Source of the DNA: JAMXLO01 sp963776505
GTDB taxonomy: Bacteria; Pseudomonadota; Alphaproteobacteria; Acetobacterales; Acetobacteraceae
Assembly (NCBI GenBank): GCA_963776505.1
Contig: CAVZNH010000062.1
Span: 145,502-209,501, forward strand
Direction of reading: 5' to 3'
Length of the DNA: 64,000 nt
Positions 53,392-61,825 of the stretch are shown here, piece after piece (position 1 is the stretch's first letter; every line of letters starts with the position of its first letter). The notes under the pieces were generated by a model. The model did no database searches. It was not told the DNA's origin and saw only the letters and a program-made list of their open reading frames with translations. The position numbers and the translations under genes are program-made.

Positions 53392-55545
53392 ATGAGCAAC
53401 AGGCTTGCACTCCGGCGGCGTGCCTTCCTCGGTTCTGTCGCCGCCATCGGCGGTGGCCTGACCCTCGGCTGGCAAGTTCCTGCGTTCGCACAAAGCGGTG
53501 GACAGGAACTCGGCATCTGGGTGGTGATCAGCCCCAATGACACGACGGTCGTGCGCATCGCACGTTCAGAGATGGGGCAGGGCACGTTCACCGGCCTCGC
53601 GCAACTCGTCGCCGACGAACTCGATGCCGACTGGAAGCATGTGCGCGCCGAATACGTTTCGCCCGACGAGAACCTGGCGCACAAGCGCGCCTGGGGCGAC
53701 ATGTCGACTGGTGGCAGCCGCGGCATCCGCGGTTCGGTGGATTACGTGCGCAAGGGTGGCGCCGCCGCTCGCGCTATGTTGATCGAGGCGGCGGCACAGC
53801 GCTGGAGCGTGCCGGCGGCGGAATGCACCGCTGCGAACAGCGTGCTCACGCATACGCCGAGTGGCCGGACATTGCGCTATGGCGAGGTCGCGGCGGATGC
53901 GGCGAAACTCCCCGTGCCGACCGAGGTGAAACTGAAGACGCCGGCGCAGTGGACGATCATCGGCAAGCCCGTGAAACGGCTCGACACGTTGGACAAGCTG
54001 TCCGGCAAGCAGGTGTTCGCCATCGACGTGCAACTGCCCGACATGCTGAACGCCGCGATCGCGCAATGCCCGGTCTACGACGGCAAGCTGAAGTCGTTCG
54101 ACGCCGACAAGATCAAAGCGATGCCCGGCGTGCGGCACGTGGTCGCAGTTGGCGACAATGCGGTCGCCGTGGTGGCGGACAAACGGTACCAGGCGAAGAC
54201 CGCGCTCGCCGCGCTGCCGATCGTCTGGGACGAAGGACCGAGTGCCACTGTCGACAGCGCACAGATCGCCACCCTGCTGAAAGGCGGCCTCGATGCCAAG
54301 GAAGCCGCGCTCGGCCAGAAGCACGGCGATGTCGAGGCAGGACTTGCCGGTGCCACGAAGGTGATCGAGGCCGTTTACGCCGCGCCCTTTCTCGCCCACG
54401 CCACGATGGAACCGATGAACTGCACGGCGAAGTTCGCCGACGGCAAGGTGGAGATCTGGGTGGCGTCGCAGAACGGCGACGCGTCCCTAGCAGCGGCAGC
54501 CGAGGCTGCGGGTGTGAAGCTGGCCGACGTGAAGGTGAACAAGCTGCATCTCGGCGGCGGTTTCGGACGGCGCGGCCAGCAGGACTACACGCGGCAGGCC
54601 GTGCTGATCGCGCAGCAGGTACCGGGGCGACCGGTGAAGCTCATCTGGTCGCGCGAAGAGGATACGACGCACGACTTCTACCGCCCGATCACGCAGTGCA
54701 AGCTGCGCGCCGGGCTGGACGCAAGCGGCAATGTCGTTGCGCTGCACGCGCGGCTGTCAGGGCAGTCGATCCTGGCCTACCTGATGCCGTCGCGCATGGA
54801 GAAAGGCGTCGACATGATCGCCTTCCAGAGCTGGACCAAGGAGGAGTTCGGCTACAGCGCCATCCCCAACCTGCTGATCGATCACGCGGTGCGCAACACG
54901 CATGTGCCGGTCGGCTTCTGGCGTGGTGTGAACACCAACCAGAACGCGATCTACATGGAGTGCTTCATCGACGAGGTCGCGCACGCCGCGGGCAAGGATC
55001 CGCTGGAATTCCGTCGCGCGCTGTTGGTGAACAGCCCAAAGCATCTCGCGGTGCTGAATGCGGCGGCGGCGAAGGCGGAATGGGGCAAGCCACTGCCGCA
55101 TGGAGTGTTCCGCGGCATCTGCCAGAACTACGGCTACGGCAGCTATACCGCCGCGGTCGCCGAGGTATCGGTGTCGCCGCAGGGCGAGCTGAAGGTGCAT
55201 CGCATCGTCGCGGCGACCGATCCCGGCTACGCGGTCAATCCGCAGCAGGTCGAGGCGCAGGTGCAGGGCTCGTTCGTGTTCGGCCTGAGCGCGGTGCTGT
55301 TCGGCGAGATCACCATCGACAAGGGCCGCGCGGTGGAGACCAACTTCGACACGTATCCCGTGATGCGCATCGCCGACATGCCGAAGGTGGACACGATCAT
55401 CGCGCCGTCCGGCGGCTTCTGGGGCGGCGTCGGCGAACCGACGATCGCGGTGGCCGGACCGGCGGTGCTGAACGCGATCTTCGCGGCGACCGGCAAGCGC
55501 GTTCGTTCACTGCCGCTGCGGCTGACCGATCTCGCGCACGCATGA
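53392..55545 (+). CDS. Molybdopterin-binding large subunit, isoquinoline 1-oxidoreductase beta-like
   Basis: The 717-residue protein has a Tat leader ('ALRRRAFLGSVAAIGGGLTL'), so the enzyme is exported with its cofactor. Family motifs are 'RSEMGQGTFTGLAQLVADEL' (the MCD-binding region placed early, as in this subfamily), 'DMSTGGSRGIRGS', 'NKLHLGGGFGRRGQQDYTRQ' and the catalytic Glu in 'GGVGEPTIAVAGPAVLNAIF'. Such enzymes hydroxylate aldehydes or N-heterocycles using water. The gene starts 11 bp after the 2Fe-2S gene, and its stop overlaps the cytochrome c ATG (ATGA). The substrate in this Sox context is unknown. Confidence 0.92.
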   Translation: MSNRLALRRRAFLGSVAAIGGGLTLGWQVPAFAQSGGQELGIWVVISPNDTTVVRIARSEMGQGTFTGLAQLVADELDADWKHVRAEYVSPDENLAHKRAWGDMSTGGSRGIRGSVDYVRKGGAAARAMLIEAAAQRWSVPAAECTAANSVLTHTPSGRTLRYGEVAADAAKLPVPTEVKLKTPAQWTIIGKPVKRLDTLDKLSGKQVFAIDVQLPDMLNAAIAQCPVYDGKLKSFDADKIKAMPGVRHVVAVGDNAVAVVADKRYQAKTALAALPIVWDEGPSATVDSAQIATLLKGGLDAKEAALGQKHGDVEAGLAGATKVIEAVYAAPFLAHATMEPMNCTAKFADGKVEIWVASQNGDASLAAAAEAAGVKLADVKVNKLHLGGGFGRRGQQDYTRQAVLIAQQVPGRPVKLIWSREEDTTHDFYRPITQCKLRAGLDASGNVVALHARLSGQSILAYLMPSRMEKGVDMIAFQSWTKEEFGYSAIPNLLIDHAVRNTHVPVGFWRGVNTNQNAIYMECFIDEVAHAAGKDPLEFRRALLVNSPKHLAVLNAAAAKAEWGKPLPHGVFRGICQNYGYGSYTAAVAEVSVSPQGELKVHRIVAATDPGYAVNPQQVEAQVQGSFVFGLSAVLFGEITIDKGRAVETNFDTYPVMRIADMPKVDTIIAPSGGFWGGVGEPTIAVAGPAVLNAIFAATGKRVRSLPLRLTDLAHA

Positions 55546-55802
55546 GGGCTGGCGGCGTCGTGGTGCTTGCGGTGATTCTCGGCGCCGCGGCGCCTCCACC
55601 AGGTGCATCGAGTTGCTCGGGCTGCCATGGCGGCGTCGCACCGCCGCCAGTGCTGGCGGGTCGCAAGGCGGGCGACATCGTCACGGCGATGGACGCGTTC
55701 CGCGCCGGCACGCGACAGGCCACCGTGATGGACCGGATCGCCAAGGGCTTCACACCCGACGAGACGGCGGCGATCGCCACATGGTGGGCGGCGCAGAAGT
55801 GA
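55542..55802 (+). CDS. Small monohaem cytochrome c (FccA/SoxE-like)
   Basis: The 86-residue protein has a signal peptide and one haem site, CSGCH (Cys25-His29), followed by 'LAGRKAGDIVTAMDAFRAGT' and 'MDRIAKGFTPDETAAIATWW'. This pattern matches the cytochrome subunit of flavocytochrome c sulfide dehydrogenase. It is coupled on both sides, ATGA with the Mo subunit and GTGA with the flavoprotein. It could therefore take electrons from either enzyme, or connect them. Confidence 0.88.
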   Translation: MRAGGVVVLAVILGAAAPPPGASSCSGCHGGVAPPPVLAGRKAGDIVTAMDAFRAGTRQATVMDRIAKGFTPDETAAIATWWAAQK

Positions 55803-57145
55803 CACGATCGCCCCCTCCCCCCGCCCCTCTCCCGCAAGGGGAGGGGCAGAACGTAACTTCCTCCCCCTCCCCTTGCGGGAGGGGGGCGGGGGGAGGGGGC
55901 ATCGCCCGCCGCGCGATCCTTCAAACGACCCTCCTGTCACTGCCCCTCCTCGCTCGTGCGCAGACCGCCCCGCGTGTTGTGGTCATCGGCGGCGGCTTCG
56001 GCGGCGCCACCGCGGCTCGCTTTCTCCGCCGCGCCAACCCCCGCATCGACGTCATGCTCCTGGAACCCAACTCCAGCTTCACCGCCTGCCCGTTCAGCAA
56101 CGAAGTGATCATCGGCGAACGCGACATCGCCGCGCAGCGCTTCACCTACCAGGGCGTCGCCGCCGACGGCGTCCGCGTGATTCAGGCCGCCGCCACCGCC
56201 ATCGACCCCACACGCCGCGTCGTCAGCTCCGGCGGCAGTCAACTGAACTACGACCGCCTCATCCTCTCCCCGGGCATCGACATCGCTTGGGGCGCGCTGC
56301 CCGGCTACGACGAAGCCGCGGCGGAACGCATGCCGCACGCGTGGAAGGCCGGCGAACAGACCCTGTTGCTGCGCCGCCAGCTCGAGGCGATGCCCGATGG
56401 CGGCGTCGTTGTGATCTCGGCGCCGGCCAATCCGTATCGCTGCCCGCCCGGTCCGTACGAGCGCGCCAGCCTCATCGCGCATTACCTAAAAACGCACAAA
56501 CCTCGCTCGAAAATCATTCTGCTCGATGCCAAGGACATCTTCTCCAAGCAGAAGCTGTTCCAGGCGGCGTGGCAGCAGCTTTACCCGGGCCTGCTGGAAT
56601 GGGTATCGCTGTCGGACGGCGGCAAGGTCACGCGCGTCGATCCGGCGACCAACACGTTCGAGACCGATTTCGACTCGCACAAGGCCAACGTCGGCAACGT
56701 CATTCCACCGCAGCGTGCCGGTGCGATCGCGGCGATGGCCGGTGTCGCGGACCGCACCGGATGGTGCCCAATCGATCCCGCCACGTTCGAATTGAAGTTG
56801 CAACCTGGTATCCATGTGATCGGCGACGCGGCCATCGCCGGCGCAATGCCCAAATCGGCCTTTGCCGCGAATGCCCAGGCGAAGGTGTGCGCCGAAGCCG
56901 TGGCGCAGCTCCTCGCCGGCAACGCGCCCGCCGAACCGCGGCTGATCAACACCTGCTACAGCCTGGTGGCACCCGGCAATGCGATCTCGGTCGCCGGCGC
57001 GTATCGTCCGGTGAACGGCCAGCTTACCGATATTGCCGGCGCCGGCGGTGTCAGCCCGCTGGATGCACCCGCCGGACAGCGCGCGCAGGAAGCCGCATAC
57101 GCCGATGCCTGGTTCAAGACGATCACCGCTGAGACGTTCGGCTGA
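55799..57145 (+). CDS. fccB: Flavocytochrome c sulfide dehydrogenase flavoprotein (FccB/SoxF-like)
   Basis: The body of ~400 residues matches FccB: 'RVVVIGGGFGGATAARFLRR' FAD motif, redox Cys in 'TACPFSNEVIIGE', 'PYRCPPGPYERASLIAHYL', and the FCSD C-terminal domain with the second conserved Cys in 'LINTCYSLVAPGNAISV'. It oxidises sulfide or a sulfur-bound carrier and reduces cytochrome c. The start is GTG at 55799 in a GTGA overlap with the cytochrome gene. Between it and the signal sequence ('ARRAILQTTLLSLPLL') lie ~30 codons made of two GC-rich palindromes, an unusual leader. The 3' end overlaps soxX by 41 bp. Confidence 0.9.
   Translation: MTRSPPPPAPLPQGEGQNVTSSPSPCGRGAGGGGIARRAILQTTLLSLPLLARAQTAPRVVVIGGGFGGATAARFLRRANPRIDVMLLEPNSSFTACPFSNEVIIGERDIAAQRFTYQGVAADGVRVIQAAATAIDPTRRVVSSGGSQLNYDRLILSPGIDIAWGALPGYDEAAAERMPHAWKAGEQTLLLRRQLEAMPDGGVVVISAPANPYRCPPGPYERASLIAHYLKTHKPRSKIILLDAKDIFSKQKLFQAAWQQLYPGLLEWVSLSDGGKVTRVDPATNTFETDFDSHKANVGNVIPPQRAGAIAAMAGVADRTGWCPIDPATFELKLQPGIHVIGDAAIAGAMPKSAFAANAQAKVCAEAVAQLLAGNAPAEPRLINTCYSLVAPGNAISVAGAYRPVNGQLTDIAGAGGVSPLDAPAGQRAQEAAYADAWFKTITAETFG
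55811..55900. repeat. Two tandem GC-rich REP-like palindromes inside the fccB leader
   Basis: Two copies (55811-55847 and 55859-55900) of the CCCCTCCCC...GGGGAGGGG palindrome found at 849 and 28051 lie head to tail. They are in frame between the GTG start and the Tat-like signal sequence of the flavoprotein, translating to Pro- and Gly-rich residues. Confidence 0.75.
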
Positions 57146-57548
57146 TGCACTGGCATTGCTGCTGAGTGCCGCGATGCTTGCCGCCGCCTCCGATGCGATC
57201 GACACGCCGCTGACAGCGCAGCCGGGCGATCCGGCGCGCGGCCGTCAGATCGTCGAGAACCGCCAGCTCAGCGCCTGCCTGCTGTGCCACTCCGGCCCCT
57301 TCCCCGCGCCGCATCTGCAAGGCAATGTCGGGCCGCCGCTGGATGGCGTGGGTTCGCGGCTGAGCGCGGGGCAGATCCGCCTGCGGCTGGTCGATGCCAG
57401 AAAGCTGAACGCGCATACCGTGATGCCGCCCTATCATGTGGTCGACCGGCTGAACCGGGTGGGACATGCATGGCAGGATCGGCCGGCATTGAGCGCGCAG
57501 CAGATCGAGGATGTGGTGGCATTCCTCACCACACTGCGCACGCCATGA
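57105..57548 (+). CDS. soxX: Sulfur-oxidising c-type cytochrome SoxX
   Basis: The protein of about 147 residues has an Arg-rich n-region and hydrophobic leader ('SADALALLLSAAMLAAASD'), then 'GDPARGRQIVENRQLSACLL' leading to the haem site CLLCH (Cys58-His62). An 'LVDARKLNAHTVMPPYHV' segment supplies the axial Met, and 'QIEDVVAFLTTL' follows. This is the SoxX pattern. SoxX pairs with SoxA to couple thiosulfate or other sulfur substrates to the SoxY cysteine. The start at 57105 lies inside fccB; other start codons would cut the signal peptide. The stop overlaps the soxY ATG. Confidence 0.9.
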   Translation: MPGSRRSPLRRSADALALLLSAAMLAAASDAIDTPLTAQPGDPARGRQIVENRQLSACLLCHSGPFPAPHLQGNVGPPLDGVGSRLSAGQIRLRLVDARKLNAHTVMPPYHVVDRLNRVGHAWQDRPALSAQQIEDVVAFLTTLRTP

Positions 57549-57979
57549 CGCGCCGCCGCTTTCTGGTGCTGGCGGGTAGCGGCCTGATCGTACCGCTCGT
57601 GCCGATCCGTCCGACGCACGCGACACCGGCGCAGGTGGCGGCGCTGATCGCGCAATTGGTCGGCGACGCCGAGATCCATGATGCGCGGGTAAAGCTCGAT
57701 CTGCCGGTGATGGTGGAGAACGGCAACTCCGTCGGCATGACGGTGAGCGTCGACGCTCCGATGGGCGACGTCCGCAGCATCGATGTGTTCGCCGAGGGCA
57801 ATCCGCTGCCGCACGTCCTGCGTGTGCGGTTCGGTCCCCACGCCGGTGCGCCGCGCTTCACCACGCGCATCCGGCTCGCCACGTCGCAGACGGTGATCGC
57901 GGTCGCTAAGCTGGCGGACGGAAGCTGCTGGCGTGACAGCGTCGATCTGCTGGTCACGCTTGCCGCATGCATTGATTGA
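57545..57979 (+). CDS. soxY: SoxY sulfur-carrier protein with non-canonical C-terminus
   Basis: The 144-residue protein has a Tat leader ('MTRRRFLVLAGSGLIVPLVP') and the SoxY immunoglobulin-like domain ('VKLDLPVMVENGNSVGMTVS', 'RSIDVFAEGNPLPHVLRVRF'). SoxY normally ends with the swinging-arm motif GGCGG, whose Cys carries the sulfur substrate. Here the end is 'DLLVTLAACID', so the Cys remains but its glycine neighbours are replaced and it is third from the end. The DNA gives this directly, with a TGA right after. The neighbours soxX, soxZ and soxA support the name; the altered arm suggests different partners or substrate. Confidence 0.88.
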   Translation: MTRRRFLVLAGSGLIVPLVPIRPTHATPAQVAALIAQLVGDAEIHDARVKLDLPVMVENGNSVGMTVSVDAPMGDVRSIDVFAEGNPLPHVLRVRFGPHAGAPRFTTRIRLATSQTVIAVAKLADGSCWRDSVDLLVTLAACID

Positions 57980-57986
57980 GGGAGCG

Positions 57987-58307
57987 ATGGTTCGGGTGCT
58001 GATCAACGTGCCGAAACAGGTGAAGCGCGGCGAGCCGTTCGACGTGAAGCTGCTGATCTCGCATCCGATGGAGAGCGGCCAGCGGCACGACGACATGGGC
58101 CAGCCAATTCCGCGCGACATCATCAACAGCTTCGTCTGTACCTACAACGGCGAAGACGTGCTGCGGGCCGACCTGTTCCCTGCGATCGCCGCCAATCCGT
58201 TCCTGTCATTCGCGGTGGCGGCGCAGGAGAGCGGCACGCTTGCGATGACCTTCACTGACGACCACGGCGTAGTTCAGACCGAGACGGTGAGCGTCACCGT
58301 CGAATGA
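57987..58307 (+). CDS. soxZ: SoxZ thiosulfate oxidation carrier partner
   Basis: The 106-residue protein matches SoxZ in full ('MVRVLINVPKQVKRGEPFDV', 'KLLISHPMESGQRHDDMGQP', 'GEDVLRADLFPAIAANPFLS', 'DDHGVVQTETVSVTV'). SoxZ forms a heterodimer with SoxY and helps present its C-terminal Cys. GAGGGAGC lies just before the ATG at 57987. It follows soxY by 7 bp, and its stop overlaps the soxA ATG. Confidence 0.94.
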   Translation: MVRVLINVPKQVKRGEPFDVKLLISHPMESGQRHDDMGQPIPRDIINSFVCTYNGEDVLRADLFPAIAANPFLSFAVAAQESGTLAMTFTDDHGVVQTETVSVTVE

Positions 58308-59050
58308 TATGGCGGCTCGCGCTCGCCGGCCTGGTGATGCTTGTCGCAGCGGAGAAGCGTTCTGGCTATCAGGACGCCAGCCCGGAAACCCGCGCAATGC
58401 AGGACGATGACGCGAGCAATCCCGGCTTCCTCTGGGTGAAGCAGGGCGAGGCATTGTGGTCGCAGCCTGCCGGCAGCGCCGGGCGCAGTTGCGCTGACTG
58501 CCATGGTGCCGCCCCGACCTCGATGCACGGCGTGGCGGCGCGCTATCCCGTCATCGATGCCCGGCTCGGCCGGCCGATCACTTTGGCGCAGCGGATCGAG
58601 CAGTGCCGCATCGAACGCCAGGGAGCATCGCCGGTCGGGTCAGACAACGATACCCTGCTGGGCCTTACCGCGTATGTCGGATTGCAGTCGCGCGGGATGC
58701 CGATGCAGGTCAACGTCGATGGCCCGGCGCGACCGTTCTACGAAGCGGGCAGGGCGCAGTTCACCACGCGTCAAGGTCAGTTCAACCTCTCCTGTGCGCA
58801 GTGCCATGACGACCGCGCAGGGCAGCGACTGGGCGGCAATGTCATTCCCCAGGGGCATCCCAACGGCTATCCCGAATACCGGCTGGAATGGCAGAGCATG
58901 GGTTCGCTCGATCGCCGCATCCGCGACTGCATGGTCGGTGTGCGGGCCGAACCGTTCACAGCCGATGCATTGGACCTCGCGGAACTGGAGCTGTTCCTTG
59001 GCGCGCGGGCGAACGGGCTGAAAGTGGAGACGCCGGCGGTTCGACCGTGA
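58304..59050 (+). CDS. soxA: Dihaem cytochrome SoxA
   Basis: The 248-residue protein has a short signal peptide and two haem motifs, CADCH (63-67) and CAQCH (164-168), so it is a dihaem SoxA. The conserved Cys209 in 'RRIRDCMVGVRAEPF' is the cysteine haem ligand that becomes persulfide-modified in active SoxAX. With SoxX it should conjugate a sulfur compound to SoxY. It is the last gene of the operon; SoxB, which releases sulfate, and SoxCD do not follow. Confidence 0.93.
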   Translation: MIWRLALAGLVMLVAAEKRSGYQDASPETRAMQDDDASNPGFLWVKQGEALWSQPAGSAGRSCADCHGAAPTSMHGVAARYPVIDARLGRPITLAQRIEQCRIERQGASPVGSDNDTLLGLTAYVGLQSRGMPMQVNVDGPARPFYEAGRAQFTTRQGQFNLSCAQCHDDRAGQRLGGNVIPQGHPNGYPEYRLEWQSMGSLDRRIRDCMVGVRAEPFTADALDLAELELFLGARANGLKVETPAVRP

Positions 59051-59130
59051 CCGATCAGCGGGTGAACGAAGTTGTCGTGTCGCAGGTCCGCTATCAGCGA
59101 TAGCGAGAGCACGCCGGTGCGACTGATGTG

Positions 59131-59255
59131 GGCGCAGAGCTGACATCGTGCCGCCTCGAGCAGCCCGAGTGCGCAGGGATTTCGTCCAGCAGTGCTGCCG
59201 AGTATCATTAACGCTTGACGCGATTCATGATAACGGTAAACTCTTGGGATGGACC
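59131..59255. repeat. Repeat module, copy A (upstream of the multicopper-oxidase-like gene)
   Basis: The first 30 bp (ggcgcagagc...cctcgag) match 63601-63630 at 29 of 30 positions. After a variable spacer, the promoter-like segment and 'atggac' at the end are again similar to copy B. The module thus pairs a constant upstream block with a promoter. Confidence 0.7.
59215..59242 (+). promoter_or_regulatory. Sigma-70-type promoter candidate upstream of the multicopper-oxidase-like gene
   Basis: TTGACG (59215-59220) and TAAACT (59237-59242) with a 16-bp spacer. The same arrangement (TTGACG, 16 bp, CAAACT) occurs in repeat copy B at 63676-63703, which supports a functional role. The MCO-like ATG is about 70 bp downstream. 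Confidence 0.5.
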
Positions 59256-59310
59256 GCCGTCGCGCCCGACCCGCCGGCCAGCATGCACACTTGCTACCGC
59301 CTCACTTTCA

Positions 59311-60779
59311 ATGATTTACACCAACGCAGGGCTTCGTCGGCGGACACTCCTGGCCGCGGCACGACATGCTGGCACGGCCTTGGCGACATTGAGGTTCGTC
59401 CGGGCAGGCGCCGGCGTTGTTGCGTCCGCGGCCGGGCTCGTGCCCGGCCGGCTTCGCGCGAAACCTAGCAATTTGCTGGCGCACCCGACGGAAATCCGCA
59501 GCCAGAACGGCGTGCTCAGCGCTACGCTCACCGCCGCGCCGGGCAGGGTTCAGCTCGGTGAGGTATCGTTTCCCGGATCTCTTTACAATGGCGCGTATCT
59601 GCCGCCTTTGCTCAGGGCACGTATGGGCGACGTGATGCGCATCGAGTTCCGCAACGCCCTACCGGACAGCCCCAGCAATCTGCATTTCCACGGCATGGCC
59701 GTCTCCCCGCAGGGGAACAGCGACAATGTCTTCATCCACGTCCATCCGGGTGGTCGTTCGGTTACGAAGTGCAAATCCCGGTCCGCGATCGCCAGGGTGC
59801 AGGTCTGTTTTGGTACCACCCACACGCACATGGCGTCGTCGAAAAGCAGGTGCTTGGGGGAATGTCGGGCGGCATCGTGATCGACGGTTCGGAGCAATAT
59901 TTTCCCGTCTTGGGCGATCTGCCGGAGCGGTTTCTCTTGATCAAGCATGCGGAGCATGGCGGGCACGAGATCATTTCCGTCAACGGGCAGATCAATCCCG
60001 CGGTGACGATCAAGCCCGGTGAGGCGCAGTTCCGGCGCATCGCCCACATCGGAGCCACGCTGTTTATCAAGGTCGGCATCGAGGGGATGCCGCTTTACGT
60101 TGTGGCGACGGATGGTCACTTTCTGTCGCGCCCGCAGCGGTTGACGGAGTTCTTCATGGGTCCCGGCCAGAGGATCGATGCGATAGCGATCGGTCCCCCG
60201 GCTGGGGAGTACGCCATGCAGACGATCCCGTTTCAGAACCAGGCGTGGCGCGCTCCTGATACGGCACAGCAGATCGCCACGATCGTGGCATCGGGACTGC
60301 GGGCGTCAGCGCAGGTGAGCGAGACCGACATTCTGGGTCAGCAGGTGCGGCACACACGCTGGATCGATGAAATACGCGGTTCTCCAATCACTCGCCGTCG
60401 ATCCTTGATCTATTCCCGCACCCAGGATCGGCAGGTATTCATGATCGACGGGCACGTCATGTCTGAAGATCGGATCGATGTGATGGCGAAGTTGGGAGAG
60501 ACAGAGGAATGGACGATCGTCAACACGGATCAGCAGTATCATAGCTTCCATATCCACCAGACGGCTTTCCTAGTGACCGGGATCAACGGTGTGCCCAGCA
60601 AGGAGGATAGTCTGCGTGATACGTTCTCGGTGCCTCCCGCCACGGAGATTGGACCGGGCTCACTTACGGTCGTCATTCCCTTCAGCGACCCGGTCATCGC
60701 CGGCAAGTTCGTGTACCACTATCACGCCGTTGATCACGAAGACAAAGGGATGATGGGGGTAATCGAAGTCATCACGTAG
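59311..60779 (+). pseudogene. Tat-exported multicopper-oxidase-like protein lacking the T1 Cys, one frameshift
   Basis: Two frames give one protein of about 490 residues with a Tat leader ('LRRRTLLAAARHAGTALATL'). Copper motifs are 'NLHFHGMAVS' (His125, His127), 'LFWYHPHAHG', 'QYHSFHIHQTAFLV' and the last block 'FVYHYHAVDHEDKGMMGVIE'. In ordinary multicopper oxidases that block is H-C-H; here the codon at 60720-60722 is TAT, so Tyr replaces the T1 copper Cys. The frame break near 59760 restores as 'SFGYEVQIPV' if one base is missing. Without the T1 Cys, fast electron transfer to a trinuclear centre is not expected, so the role may be structural or copper binding. Confidence 0.8.
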
Positions 60780-61052
60780 TCACAGCCACGGCACTTTGCG
60801 CGATCGGCGCCTTTGAAAGAATGTCTCAACGTCGCTGGGCCGCTTCTTCGAGTATTGGATCAATCCGCTCAACTGGCTAGCAAGCCCGCTGCAAAAAAAC
60901 TATTCTTGCGTGGCTTGCTTGACGTCGGGAAACGTCCCCTTCCCCATGAAGCAAGCTGATCGACGGCGAAGCTCTATACTCACATGACAGCGTCGGGCAC
61001 GGAACCCTGCCGGTTCCGGTGGCTATCGCCTGCCCTGGCAGCACCCGGGCCA

Positions 61053-61301
61053 CTACCGAAGGTTTTTTCGTACGACGCGCACGCGAACTGGTGTCGCCGC
61101 TGGTGGTTGCCTCGGCGGATATTTGACCCATAGCTCGGTCAACTGCGCCTCGAACTCGCGCATGACCCCAGCGCGCCTGTTCTCGGCTTCAGCGCGTATC
61201 ACGGCAATGCGCGCGTTTGCGTCTGAGCGAATGTCGGCGATCCGCTTCAGCGCCACGACACGCAACTCATCGGCCATGCGCTCGCCGTCGTCCTTGCTCA
61301 T
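61053..61301 (-). CDS. Small basic helical protein of unknown function
   Basis: The 82-residue protein is strongly helical and charged ('MSKDDGERMADELRVVALKR', 'IADIRSDANARIAVIRAEAE'), with a Pro-rich hinge ('YPPRQPPAATP') and a basic tail ('VRVRVVRKNLR'). The heptad-like pattern suggests a coiled coil with nucleic-acid or membrane contact by the tail. No strong ribosome binding site was seen. It lies between two secreted-protein genes. Confidence 0.45.
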   Translation of the reverse strand: MSKDDGERMADELRVVALKRIADIRSDANARIAVIRAEAENRRAGVMREFEAQLTELWVKYPPRQPPAATPVRVRVVRKNLR

Positions 61302-61516
61302 TAGGTCACCCGCACAGATGCCTGACGGATACGGTCAGCCACGCTCGGGCGTCTGGCAAGCCTCACGCGGGCGCCGGGCCGAAACCGTCGATCGACGCAT
61401 GAATACGGCTCTCATTGAGTATGAGAAGTGATCCTTTGTCATAGCCGGTCTCTGTTCCCCTATTGAGCGCCGCTGGCCCGTTTTCGACGCGCCGACAAAT
61501 TGGTGACAGAGGTAAC

Positions 61517-61716
61517 ATGAGAGATATGTATCAGGGCGCGTGCTTCTGCTGCGCTGTCGAGATCGAGGTCGTTGGACAGCCCAATGCCAAGGACTATCGC
61601 CACTGCCGATCGTGCCGCCCCTGGTCGGCGGGACCGGTGAACGCCTTCACCGGCAGCCAGAGCTAAAGGACTTCCCCGCGGAGTTCGGTGGCTCAGGCAA
61701 GGTCGTCCCCGAATAG
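61517..61716 (+). pseudogene. GFA/CENP-V domain protein with internal deletion
   Basis: The N-terminal frame 'MYQGACFCCAVEIEVVGQPN' through 'CRSCRPWSAGPVNAF' is the start of a glutathione-dependent formaldehyde-activating (GFA) family protein with its zinc cysteines. The tail 'KDFPAEFGGSGKVVPE' in another frame, ending at 61716, is the usual C-terminus. The ~70 residues that normally lie between are missing, so this is a deletion remnant. One zinc-ligand region also reads CFCC instead of CFCG. Confidence 0.65.
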
Positions 61717-61825
61717 CTCCCAGCAATCCGGGACCGCGCACCCCCCACTACGAAAAGCATCAGATCATTCCGCTTCGCAACGCATGCATGCGCTGTGTGG
61801 CCTTCACCATGCAAAGGATCGGCCG

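Noticed and set aside
53823..55541. Plus-strand frame of over 600 codons ending in the cytochrome c gene
   Set aside because: Only the last 86 codons from 55542 show family sequence; the rest is a shadow of the Mo subunit.
59311..60779. Functional laccase or copper oxidase
   Set aside because: The T1 Cys is replaced by Tyr, so ordinary oxidase function is not supported.
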